Assembly: GCA_050942695.1 (NCBI GenBank)
Contig: JBMNNU010000214.1
Location: 1 to 5,610 of the forward strand
Reading direction: 5' to 3'
DNA length: 5,610 bases
From: JBMNNU01 sp050942695
Lineage (GTDB): Bacteria; Chloroflexota; UBA6077
A program made the translations under genes and the position numbers. The notes under the pieces were generated by a model. That model worked only from the letters and a program-made list of their open reading frames with translations, did not search any database and was not told where the DNA came from. This document shows, piece after piece, positions 1 through 5,610 of this stretch (within the stretch, counting starts at the first letter, position 1; each line of letters starts with the position of its first letter).

Positions 1-2
1 GT

Positions 3-638
3 TTCATTAATCTGATTGTAGCGTCGGGATATCGGAGTGATCGAATCAGGGCTTTTCTGGACCCCTGGACGGATCCCCAAGATACCGGCTGGCACACAAT
101 TCAAACCTTGATAGCGCTTGGATCGGGCGGGATTACCGGCCTGGGATTAGGCGCGAGTAGACAGAAGTTCTATTACGTGCCCAACGCTCATACCGACGCT
201 ATCTTCGCCATTATTGGCGAGGAGTTGGGTTTTCTTGGGGTAACAGCCGTAATGCTGCTTTTTGGTGTTATGGCGTGGAGGGGGTTCCGGATCGCTTTTA
301 AGGCTCCGGATCAATTCGGGAAGTTGCTAGCAACAGGGGTTACAAGCCTGATCCTGATTCAGGTGATGATTAATATTGCTGTTGTTACAAATACCGTTCC
401 CTACACCGGTATTACCCTGCCGTTCATCAGTTTTGGAGGCTCTTCTCTCTTGGTCTCTTTGGCTGCGGTAGGTTTGCTCATGTCAGTATCACGGTTCGAA
501 CGAACCGCTCCAGCAAGACGAGAGAAATCGGAAACGGTAGTGAAGGTTCTGCAGCGCAAACCTTCACGCTCGCGCCTGGCAGCCTCAGAGGTAGATTTAC
601 TGTCGCGGCGGGGAAGTCGTTCTCGACGGGGGATCTGA
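3..638 (+). CDS. ftsW: Septal peptidoglycan polymerase FtsW (SEDS family), 3' portion
   Basis: This is the C-terminal 211 residues of a SEDS-family glycan polymerase; the 5' end lies outside the window and the reading frame is open from base 3. FtsW works in the membrane at the septum, polymerising lipid II with a partner class B penicillin-binding protein. The fragment opens with a loop containing RAFLDPWTDPQ, then GLGLGASRQKFYYVP and HTDAIFAIIGEELG. The Asp of HTD (fragment residue 65) matches the essential extracytoplasmic Asp of SEDS proteins. Hydrophobic segments follow at about 77-91 and 108-130, and the family signature VPYTGITLPFISFGGSSLL is at 132-150. The stretch before it reads VVTN where many homologues have VVTG. 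From about residue 164 a hydrophilic Arg-rich cytoplasmic tail ends in RSRRGI. FtsW is preferred over RodA or SpoVE because murC, ftsQ, ftsA and ftsZ follow. The stop lies 3 nt before murC. An internal TTG at 108 is a leucine codon, not the start. Confidence 0.95.
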   Translation, partial: FINLIVASGYRSDRIRAFLDPWTDPQDTGWHTIQTLIALGSGGITGLGLGASRQKFYYVPNAHTDAIFAIIGEELGFLGVTAVMLLFGVMAWRGFRIAFKAPDQFGKLLATGVTSLILIQVMINIAVVTNTVPYTGITLPFISFGGSSLLVSLAAVGLLMSVSRFERTAPARREKSETVVKVLQRKPSRSRLAASEVDLLSRRGSRSRRGI

Positions 639-641
639 TCG

Positions 642-2096
642 ATGGTTACTCAATTTCAGATTAATAAAGATGCGGGCCTTCTAGCCAACATTTCGAGGGT
701 TCACTTCGTTGGAATTGGCGGGATAGGGATGAGTGCCCTGGCAGAGTTGCTCCTTGCCAAAGGTAAAACAGTGACCGGCTCAGATGTCAAAGGCTCCGAT
801 CTTATCGAAAGGTTAAAATCGCTGGGGATAGCAGTTAATATCGGCCATTCGGCAGAAGCGGTGTTGGGGGCAGATCTGGTGGTATTCACCTCCGCGGCAA
901 GGCCGGATAATCCGGAGTTGGAGGAAGCAAAGCGGCGGGGGATCAAAACGATAAAGCGCGCCGAACTGTTAGGCTGGGTTATGAACGAGAGCTTCGGGCT
1001 TGCCGTGGCTGGTACGCATGGGAAAACTACCACCACCAGTATGCTTGCTTATATACTCCAAAAGGGGGGAATGGATCCGACGGCCTTGATCGGAGGCGAA
1101 CCGTTGGATTTTCCCAGCCATGGATTGATGGGGAATGGGCATTACCTGGTAGCCGAGGCCGACGAGTTCGATCGCTCGTTCCTACAGCTCTGGCCTAAGG
1201 TCGCGATCATTACAAGCATCGAGGCCGACCACCTCGACTGCTACACGGATTTGGATGACATCAAGCAGACTTTCTTACAGTTCGCTTCCAGGATCCCTGC
1301 AGATGGATTGCTGGTTACCTGTTCCGACGATCCGATCTTAAGGGATATGAAATTGCCGGTACCGCGACAAAGCTACGGGGTTTCCCCCGGTTCCGATTGG
1401 CTGATGGAGGAATACCAACCCCTATCACCATACGGTACAAGTTTTTCCTTCACCACACCATCGGGGAACCGGCACACCTGCACGCTTCAACTTTCGGGGC
1501 ATCACTATGCCCTCAATGCCCTCGGCGCAATAGCGGCGGCGAACGCTGTGGGTATAGACTCAGCCCAGGCGTCTTCTATTCTGGCATCATTCCGCGGCAC
1601 TAGAAGGAGGTACGAGTTGACCGGCGAAGCCTGGGGGGTAGCGATAATCGACGACTATGCACACCACCCTACGGCAGTTCAGGCCACTTTGAAAGCCGCC
1701 AGGGAACGGCATCGCGATCCTATTAGGTGTGTCTTTCAACCACATACTACCAATCGCACTGAGAAGCTGCTGAAAGAATTCTCCGAAGCTTTCGACGCTG
1801 CCGACCATGTTTTGATCCTACCTATCTACCGCCCGGCCGGGCGAGAGGAGGGGGAGTCGATAAGCAGCCGCGATCTGGTGGCTCGTATGCACCACCCCGA
1901 CGTACGCCACGTTGGAAGCCTGCCTGAAGCTGCCGCGGTGTTGGAGTCGGAGGTAGCCAAGGGGGACCTGGTAATTACGATGGGCGCCGGTGATGTGTTC
2001 AAGGTAGGCGAACACGTGCTGTGCAGATTGAAGAAGAAAGAGGCTGCGGAAAAAGAGATAGCCGAGAGACCGTTTGGGCGACCGGAGGGGAGATAA
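642..2096 (+). CDS. murC: UDP-N-acetylmuramate--L-alanine ligase MurC
   Basis: MurC is the cytoplasmic ATP-dependent ligase that joins L-alanine to UDP-MurNAc, the first peptide step of peptidoglycan precursor synthesis. The 484 residues are a normal length and all three Mur-ligase domains are present. The N-terminal UDP-binding Rossmann domain shows GIGGIGMSALA at 24-34. The central ATPase domain has the P-loop GTHGKTTTTS at 124-133, AEADEFDRSF at 171-180 and IEADHLDCY at 193-201. The C-terminal domain carries RGTRRRYEL at 318-326, DDYAHHPTA at 337-345, FQPHTTNRT at 365-373 and TMGAGDVF at 447-454. A charged tail from about 463 (KKKEAAEKEIAER) looks dispensable. MurC rather than MurD/E/F is supported by GIGGIGMS and DDYAHHPTA. 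The ATG at 642 has only a weak G-rich ribosome site (GGGGGA at 628-633) and lies 3 nt after the ftsW stop, so translation is probably coupled to ftsW. Neither murG nor murB flanks it here. Confidence 0.97.
   Translation: MVTQFQINKDAGLLANISRVHFVGIGGIGMSALAELLLAKGKTVTGSDVKGSDLIERLKSLGIAVNIGHSAEAVLGADLVVFTSAARPDNPELEEAKRRGIKTIKRAELLGWVMNESFGLAVAGTHGKTTTTSMLAYILQKGGMDPTALIGGEPLDFPSHGLMGNGHYLVAEADEFDRSFLQLWPKVAIITSIEADHLDCYTDLDDIKQTFLQFASRIPADGLLVTCSDDPILRDMKLPVPRQSYGVSPGSDWLMEEYQPLSPYGTSFSFTTPSGNRHTCTLQLSGHHYALNALGAIAAANAVGIDSAQASSILASFRGTRRRYELTGEAWGVAIIDDYAHHPTAVQATLKAARERHRDPIRCVFQPHTTNRTEKLLKEFSEAFDAADHVLILPIYRPAGREEGESISSRDLVARMHHPDVRHVGSLPEAAAVLESEVAKGDLVITMGAGDVFKVGEHVLCRLKKKEAAEKEIAERPFGRPEGR
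2084..2090 (+). promoter_or_regulatory. Ribosome binding site deciding the ftsQ start
   Basis: GGAGGGG, inside the last codons of murC, lies 7 nt before a TTG at 2098. This is the reason to start ftsQ at 2098 rather than at the in-frame TTG at 2074, which lies upstream of this site and has no comparable purine run at a sensible distance. Confidence 0.75.
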
Positions 2097-2097
2097 A

Positions 2098-2940
2098 TTG
2101 AGAGATCAAGCGATCAGCCCCCGCCGGAGAACCCGCCGGAGATCAGTAAAGTCCGCTTCGTCCAGAAGTATACCGAGGAAACGGACGATCTCTTTTCGGT
2201 GGATCTTGCGAGCGATACCCGTAGCGATCTATCTGGCCGTATTGATTCTCGCAGCCTGGCTGCTATATTATTCTGTCGCCTCTCCGTTTTTCGCAGTTAG
2301 AGAGGTGGTTGTCTCCGGGGCCAAGCTGCTAGATGTGCAGCAGGCGAAGGAGACGATCGGTTGCATGGGGCAGAACAGTTTGCTGCTTCAGACCGATCAG
2401 ATCGCGCTATCGGTCAGGAGCTTTCCGGAGGTGCAGAACGTCCATGTGGCGGCGATGCTACCTGGACGGGTGGAGATAGGTGTCAGGGAGAGAACTCCTA
2501 TCGTACAATGGAAAGCTCAGGATGGGTCCTTTTTGGTAGATCGGGAGGGGATTGCCTTTAGCACCGAACCACCTCCCGGTCCAGTTATGGTGGTGAAAGA
2601 TATAGATGGTCCCTCCATAAGGCTGGGGAGCCGGATTGATCCAACTCTCCTTGCCGATGTGGAGGTGTTAATGGGAGCGCTTTCTGAGATAGGTATTCGG
2701 TTTTCCGAGTTCGAATACTCTCAGAATCGAGGTATCTCGGTCCCTGTCCAGGATGGACCTGCTATAGTATTTGGAGATGCCAGCGACCTAGAGTCTAAAC
2801 TAGCAGCTCTCTCGGCGATTAGCACACACCTGGAGACGACGAAGGCGCGGGCTGAAACGATCGACCTACGTTTCAAGGGTCGACCCGTATACACACTCGC
2901 CTCTTCTGCTCCGGCCAAGCCCGGCCAACCTCGTCCGTAA
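2098..2940 (+). CDS. ftsQ: Cell division protein FtsQ/DivIB
   Basis: FtsQ (DivIB) is a single-pass membrane protein that scaffolds the divisome, linking it to FtsL/FtsB and the septal synthases outside the membrane. With the TTG start at 2098 the product has 280 residues. Visible parts are an Arg/Lys-rich cytoplasmic tail (about 8-35, including RRRTRRR), one transmembrane segment (about 37-60), a POTRA domain (about 63-132, starting FFAVREVVVSGAKLL), and the FtsQ/DivIB beta domain. Typical family signatures are FPEVQNVHVAAMLPGRVEIG at 109-128, ERTPIVQWKAQDGSFLVD at 131-148, and IDLRFKGRPVYTL at 255-267 near the end. A short Pro/Ala-rich tail follows. The start lies 1 nt after the murC stop, so translation is probably coupled. 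A longer form from TTG 2074 (288 residues, overlapping murC) is possible but less likely because the Shine-Dalgarno site lies downstream of it. Sequence conservation is weak in this family, so the call rests on domain order plus position. Confidence 0.9.
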   Translation: MRDQAISPRRRTRRRSVKSASSRSIPRKRTISFRWILRAIPVAIYLAVLILAAWLLYYSVASPFFAVREVVVSGAKLLDVQQAKETIGCMGQNSLLLQTDQIALSVRSFPEVQNVHVAAMLPGRVEIGVRERTPIVQWKAQDGSFLVDREGIAFSTEPPPGPVMVVKDIDGPSIRLGSRIDPTLLADVEVLMGALSEIGIRFSEFEYSQNRGISVPVQDGPAIVFGDASDLESKLAALSAISTHLETTKARAETIDLRFKGRPVYTLASSAPAKPGQPRP

Positions 2941-2943
2941 GAT

Positions 2944-2957
2944 GAGGAGGGACGTTG
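2944..2957 (+). promoter_or_regulatory. Strong Shine-Dalgarno plus TTG: alternative upstream start of the sbp-like gene
   Basis: GAGGAGGG at 2944-2951 is followed by an in-frame TTG at 2955, leaving 4 nt after the AGGAGG core, which is rather short. Using this start would add 25 hydrophilic residues (beginning MPEPVAEAGKATSV) to the Sbp-like protein and reduce the gap after ftsQ to 14 nt. The extension has no stop codon, but its residues have no counterpart in the family as I know it. Confidence 0.4.
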
Positions 2958-3014
2958 CCTGAGCCGGTTGCAGAAGCTGGTAAGGCAACATCGGTAACAG
3001 ATACCGGGATTACC

Positions 3015-3020
3015 GGAGGA
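3015..3020 (+). promoter_or_regulatory. Ribosome binding site for the preferred sbp ATG start
   Basis: GGAGGA lies 9 nt before the ATG at 3030. The spacing is acceptable and the resulting protein begins MWLPLLGLL, as family members do. Confidence 0.6.
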
Positions 3021-3029
3021 TTTCTTCCT

Positions 3030-3395
3030 ATGTGGCTGCCCTTGCTCGGTCTTCTGACGGGAGTGGTAATCGGGCTCTCGTTTTCCATTTCTGTGCCCGC
3101 TGACTATGCCCGATACACGGGTATGGCTATCCTCGCAGCTATGGACTCCATTCTGGGAGCCATTAGCGCGGAGCTAGATGGCCGGTACGAGAACGACATT
3201 TTCGTAGCGGGATTGTTCACCAACATGCTGCTGGCCGGAACATTGACTTTTCTTGGCGACCGGTTGGGGGTGGAGCTTTATTTCGCTGCAATCGTGGCGT
3301 TCGGGGCGCGTATGTTTAATAACCTAGCCATTGTGAGGCGGCATTTCGTTGCCAGATTGAGACAGTGGCATAGATATAAGGCGGGCCAAGGATAG
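3030..3395 (+). CDS. sbp: Small basic membrane protein, Sbp/DUF1290 family
   Basis: This is a small multi-pass membrane protein of the DUF1290 'small basic protein' family, encoded next to ftsA-ftsZ in Bacillus subtilis; its biochemical role is not established to my knowledge. From the ATG at 3030 it has 121 residues, the length I recall for the B. subtilis protein. It begins MWLPLLGLLTGVVIGLSFSI, closely like the family's N-terminus, and contains VPADYARYTGMAILAAMDSI at 22-41, FVAGLFTNMLLAGTLTFLGD at 58-77 and a conserved-looking end, GVELYFAAIVAFGARMFNNL at 80-99, followed by the basic tail IVRRHFVARLRQWHRYKAGQ. Hydrophobic segments lie at about 3-20, 31-48, 57-76 and 82-100. An upstream TTG at 2955 with its own ribosome site would give 146 residues. 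The stop is 1 nt before the ftsA start. ylxW and ylxX, which accompany sbp in B. subtilis, are absent here. Family assignment is by recognition of the pattern. Confidence 0.85.
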   Translation: MWLPLLGLLTGVVIGLSFSISVPADYARYTGMAILAAMDSILGAISAELDGRYENDIFVAGLFTNMLLAGTLTFLGDRLGVELYFAAIVAFGARMFNNLAIVRRHFVARLRQWHRYKAGQG

Positions 3396-3396
3396 A

Positions 3397-4629
3397 GTGG
3401 CAAGCGAACAGGTAGTAGTTGGTCTCGATGTAGGGACCACCAAAATATGTACCCTGATAGGAGAGGTGAAAGGACCACGCCAGATCGAGGTGGTGGGAGT
3501 TGGCATCTCTCCTTCGAGAGGCCTGAAGAAAGGCCTTATCGTTGATATGGATGAGGCTGCGGTAGCTATCGCTACCTCCATACGGAAGGCTGAAACCTAC
3601 TCAGGTTATCGGATAATCGGGGGATTCGTAGCGCTCTCAGGAGGACATATCGACTCTGAGATAGCTCACGGCATCATCCGGCTCCCTGGCGACAGGGCTG
3701 TATCACGGCAAGAGCTTAAGCAGGTAGAGGATGCTTCGCGGTTAGAAGACTTTCTGGAAGGCGGCCGACACGTCTTACATGTTATGCCAATGGGCTACAT
3801 CGTCGATGGTGAAAGCGGGGTCCAAAACCCGGTTGGCATGCGGGCAACCACCTTGGAGGCGGAAAGCCTTGTGGTAACATCAGCTATTTCGCCTCTGCAG
3901 AACCTTGCGAGATGTATCGAACGGGCCGGCCTCCAGATAGATGGTTTCGTGGCGTCCGGACTTGCCTCGTCGCACGGAGTCCTCACCGATACTGAGAAAC
4001 AGTTGGGCGTTCTTCTGATGGACATTGGAGGAGGCACGACGGACCTGGTGTGGTATCGAGAGGGTGAGGTAGAGTACGTCGCTGCTTTGCCCATCGGTGG
4101 CAACCATCTGACAAACGACCTAGCCGTCGGGTTAGGGGTACCTTTCTCGGCAGCTGAGGAGATGAAGGTGCGTTTTGCCAGCGCCGTTCCCGATAACGTG
4201 GAGCCGAATGAGACTATCGAGGCGGATTCCTTCTCTGATGGAGAGCCCAGGAAGATATCCAGGCGCTTTATGGCGGAGATTGTGGAGGCGCGGTTATCCG
4301 AGATATTCAGCCTGGTGCAGGAAGAGTTGAGTCGGCATAGGTTCGAAGGTGTACTTCCCGGAGGGATCGTGATGACGGGTGGTACAGCGCAGCTTAGAGG
4401 GGTGCGCGAGCTCGTCGAGCTGACTTTCCACATGCCTGCGCGGGTCGGCCATCCGGATGGATTGATCGGAACAATCGAGTCGATCACAACACCCGGGTAT
4501 GCGACGGGTGCCGGTCTTCTAAAGTGGGTTGTTGCACAATCGGGTGATGGGGTTGGTAGCAGGCAGATGCGGAAGCGAGTCGACTGGGGGTCCAGGCTCA
4601 AAGGTATAGTAAAGATCTTTTTCCCGTGA
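3397..4629 (+). CDS. ftsA: Cell division protein FtsA
   Basis: FtsA is the actin-like ATPase that anchors FtsZ filaments to the cytoplasmic membrane and recruits later division proteins. The 410 residues show the actin-fold motifs in order: phosphate-1 loop GLDVGTTKICTLIGE at 9-23, the FtsA-specific 1C (SHS2) region at about 84-162 (HVMPMGYIVDGESGVQNPVG at 128-147), phosphate-2 loop LLMDIGGGTTDLVWY at 206-220, and the adenosine-binding MTGGTAQLRGVRELVE at 326-341, then TTPGYATGAGLLKW at 364-377. The last residues, RLKGIVKIFFP, form a plausible amphipathic membrane-targeting helix, preceded by basic RKRVDWGS. The GTG start at 3397 lies 1 nt after the Sbp-like stop, with AAGGA at 3388-3392 only 4 nt upstream. 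That close, modest site suggests translation is helped by coupling. No key nucleotide-binding motif is missing. FtsA rather than MreB or PilM is supported by the 1C region, the C-terminal helix and the ftsZ neighbour. Confidence 0.96.
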   Translation: MASEQVVVGLDVGTTKICTLIGEVKGPRQIEVVGVGISPSRGLKKGLIVDMDEAAVAIATSIRKAETYSGYRIIGGFVALSGGHIDSEIAHGIIRLPGDRAVSRQELKQVEDASRLEDFLEGGRHVLHVMPMGYIVDGESGVQNPVGMRATTLEAESLVVTSAISPLQNLARCIERAGLQIDGFVASGLASSHGVLTDTEKQLGVLLMDIGGGTTDLVWYREGEVEYVAALPIGGNHLTNDLAVGLGVPFSAAEEMKVRFASAVPDNVEPNETIEADSFSDGEPRKISRRFMAEIVEARLSEIFSLVQEELSRHRFEGVLPGGIVMTGGTAQLRGVRELVELTFHMPARVGHPDGLIGTIESITTPGYATGAGLLKWVVAQSGDGVGSRQMRKRVDWGSRLKGIVKIFFP

Positions 4630-4640
4630 TTTTTCGTTTG

Positions 4641-4703
4641 CCCTGAGCCAGGGAGATTATCGGCCGAATTGGTCGGGTTAGCTGGACCGGGCTCAGGACT
4701 CAG
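4641..4703 (+). repeat. Inverted repeat with alternative pairings in the ftsA-ftsZ spacer
   Basis: The 100-nt spacer (4630-4729) contains a perfect 8-bp inverted repeat, CCTGAGCC at 4642-4649 against GGCTCAGG at 4690-4697. Between the arms GGTC (4671-4674) can pair with GACC (4685-4688), so a nested stem is possible. The left arm can instead form a local hairpin, CCCT at 4641-4644 with AGGG at 4650-4653 around a 5-nt loop. The right side repeats CTCAG at 4692-4696 and 4699-4703. No T-run follows the right arm, so it does not look like a classical intrinsic terminator. I found no convincing -35/-10 promoter in the spacer. A role in ftsZ expression or as a protein-binding site is inference only. 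Confidence 0.5.
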
Positions 4704-4717
4704 TACATGGGTAGAGT

Positions 4718-4723
4718 AGGGGG
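4718..4723 (+). promoter_or_regulatory. Ribosome binding site deciding the ftsZ start
   Basis: AGGGGG lies 6 nt before the TTG at 4730. An in-frame stop (TAG at 4712-4714) closes the frame upstream, so 4730 is the earliest possible start. The next in-frame candidate, GTG at 4757, would begin within the first beta strand and remove residues normally present. Confidence 0.7.
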
Positions 4724-4729
4724 CTACAG

Positions 4730-5610
4730 TTGGAAAGGGAAGGCATACCTCGGATAGTGGTCGTTGGGGTCGGGGGCGGTGGAGGTAATGCAGTCAATCG
4801 GATGATCCAAGCCCAGGTGAGGGGGGTAGAGTTCGTTGCCGTGAACACGGATCAACAGGCTCTCGCCAGGGCTGAAGCAGGGGCGATGCGACTGAGAATC
4901 GGCGACAAGATCACACGCGGTTTAGGTTCGGGCGGCAATCCCAGCATTGGGGCTAAAGCGGCTGAAGAGAGCGTGGAAGACATTTTCCAGATTCTAAATG
5001 GAGCCGATATGGTCTTCATCACGGCTGGAATGGGTGGCGGTACTGGAACCGGCGCATCACCTGTAATCGCTCAGGTCTCCAAAGAAGTTGGCGCATTGAC
5101 GGTTGGCGTGGTGACCAAGCCGTTCATCTTTGAGGGCGCGAGGCGGCGGCACGTAGCGGAAGAGGGTGTTGCGGCGCTGAAATCGAAGGTTGATACACTG
5201 ATCACCATACCTAACGACCGGCTTCTCCAGGTGATCGAGAGGAGTACCCCCGTGGAGTCTGCTCTGCGGGTCGTTGACGATGTTCTTCGCCAGGGTATAC
5301 AGGGCATCTCCGAGCTGATCACCGAGCCCGGTCTGATCAACCTTGACTTCGCTGATGTACGGACGGTGATGTCTAACGCAGGTTCGGCGCTTATGGCCAT
5401 TGGCCGAGCTAAGGGTGAAAACCGGGCTGCCGAAGCGGCGAAGATGGCAATTTCCAACCCCCTACTGGATGTATCCATGACAGGCGCCAGGGGAGTGCTG
5501 TTCAACGTGACGGGCAGCACGGACCTTACGCTCACAGAAATTAATGAAGCCGCGGAGGTGGTTTTTGCCGCCGCTGATTCGGAAGCAAATATCATCTTTG
5601 GCGCGGTAGT
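4730..5610 (+). CDS. ftsZ: Cell division GTPase FtsZ, 5' portion
   Basis: FtsZ is the tubulin-like GTPase that polymerises into the cytokinetic ring. The first 293 residues are in the window and the frame is open at the right edge. Starting MEREGIPRIVVV, it shows the nucleotide-binding loop GVGGGGGNAVNRM at 13-25, VNTDQQAL at 38-45, TRGLGSGGNPSIGAKAAEES at 62-81, the tubulin signature GMGGGTGTGASP at 100-111, and the catalytic T7 loop NLDFADVRTVMSNAGSAL at 204-221 with the acidic residues D206 and D209 expected to complete the GTPase site of the next subunit. The start of the C-terminal domain follows (ARGVLFNVTGSTDLTL at 253-268). The N-terminal extension before the GTPase fold is very short. 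The flexible linker and the C-terminal peptide that binds FtsA lie beyond the window. The TTG start with AGGGGG 6 nt upstream is preferred over GTG at 4757. No motif is degraded; this looks like a functional housekeeping ftsZ. Confidence 0.96.
   Translation, partial: MEREGIPRIVVVGVGGGGGNAVNRMIQAQVRGVEFVAVNTDQQALARAEAGAMRLRIGDKITRGLGSGGNPSIGAKAAEESVEDIFQILNGADMVFITAGMGGGTGTGASPVIAQVSKEVGALTVGVVTKPFIFEGARRRHVAEEGVAALKSKVDTLITIPNDRLLQVIERSTPVESALRVVDDVLRQGIQGISELITEPGLINLDFADVRTVMSNAGSALMAIGRAKGENRAAEAAKMAISNPLLDVSMTGARGVLFNVTGSTDLTLTEINEAAEVVFAAADSEANIIFGAV

Noticed and set aside
701..1036. Minus-strand open frame (111 codons) opposite the murC N-terminal domain
   Set aside because: It is antisense to the GIGGIGMS and P-loop coding region, with no domain or ribosome site of note.
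2074..2097. Upstream TTG (2074) as the ftsQ start
   Set aside because: The GGAGGGG ribosome site lies after this codon and is placed correctly for the TTG at 2098. The extra 8 residues overlap murC and add no family feature.
3519..3536. Two AGGCCT copies separated by 6 nt inside ftsA, able to form a hairpin
   Set aside because: They encode the conserved GLKKGL segment, where two Gly-Leu pairs naturally give the repeat.
3561..3576. Perfect hairpin GGTAGC-TATC-GCTACC inside ftsA
   Set aside because: It encodes ordinary FtsA residues (AVAIAT) in a helix. Repeated Ala codons explain the symmetry, and no T-run follows.
3795..4601. Long minus-strand open frame (268 codons) opposite ftsA
   Set aside because: Its product is low-complexity in Ser/Thr/Pro/Arg with no recognisable domain, and it is antisense to the clearly conserved ftsA motifs. 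It is a codon-bias shadow.
4630..4653. T-run (4630-4634) plus the CCCT/AGGG hairpin as a terminator after ftsA
   Set aside because: The T-run precedes the hairpin on the + strand and becomes an A-run after it on the - strand. The stem is only 4 bp, so it does not fit an intrinsic terminator.
4707..4757. 16-codon ATG frame overlapping the ftsZ start, with AGGA 8 nt upstream, as a possible leader peptide
   Set aside because: It is very short with a weak ribosome site and no regulatory codon run. A chance ATG in the spacer is the simpler reading, though conservation in relatives would reopen the question.
5071..5595. Minus-strand open frame (174 codons) opposite ftsZ
   Set aside because: It is rich in Ser/Ala/Arg with no motif, and lies opposite the FtsZ catalytic and T7-loop coding sequence. 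It is a shadow frame.

Overview
The window is a stretch of a bacterial division and cell-wall (dcw) cluster, read entirely on the + strand: the 3' part of ftsW, then murC, ftsQ, a small membrane protein of the Sbp/DUF1290 family, ftsA, and the 5' part of ftsZ, which runs off the right edge. No RNA gene, mobile element, CRISPR array or foreign-looking insert is visible. All the genes belong to well-known families. The least explained sequence is the 100-base ftsA-ftsZ spacer.

Organism. The base composition looks moderately GC-rich by eye. The small basic protein between ftsQ and ftsA is an arrangement known from Bacillus subtilis (divIB ... sbp ftsA ftsZ). MurC sits inside the cluster between ftsW and ftsQ, and several genes use TTG or GTG starts. 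This combination suggests a bacterium of the Terrabacteria side. Chloroflexota or a relative is my best guess, held with low confidence because it rests on recalled gene order and protein flavour, not on a search.

Layout. The genes from ftsW to ftsA are tightly packed: 3 nt between ftsW and murC, 1 nt between murC and ftsQ, and 1 nt between the sbp-like gene and ftsA. This suggests one transcript with coupled translation. The ftsQ-sbp gap is 89 nt if the family-typical ATG start is used, or 14 nt if an upstream TTG with its own Shine-Dalgarno sequence is used. After ftsA a 100-nt spacer carries an inverted repeat whose left arm has two possible pairing partners, and then comes a TTG-started ftsZ. 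murG and murB, common neighbours of these genes, are not in the window.

How the genes work together. MurC makes UDP-MurNAc-L-alanine in the cytoplasm, the first amino-acid addition on the peptidoglycan precursor. FtsW polymerises the finished lipid II at the septum. FtsZ forms the GTP-dependent ring, FtsA tethers it to the membrane through a C-terminal amphipathic helix, and FtsQ links the cytoplasmic ring to the extracytoplasmic synthesis complex. The Sbp-like protein is a multi-pass membrane protein of unestablished role that travels with division genes.
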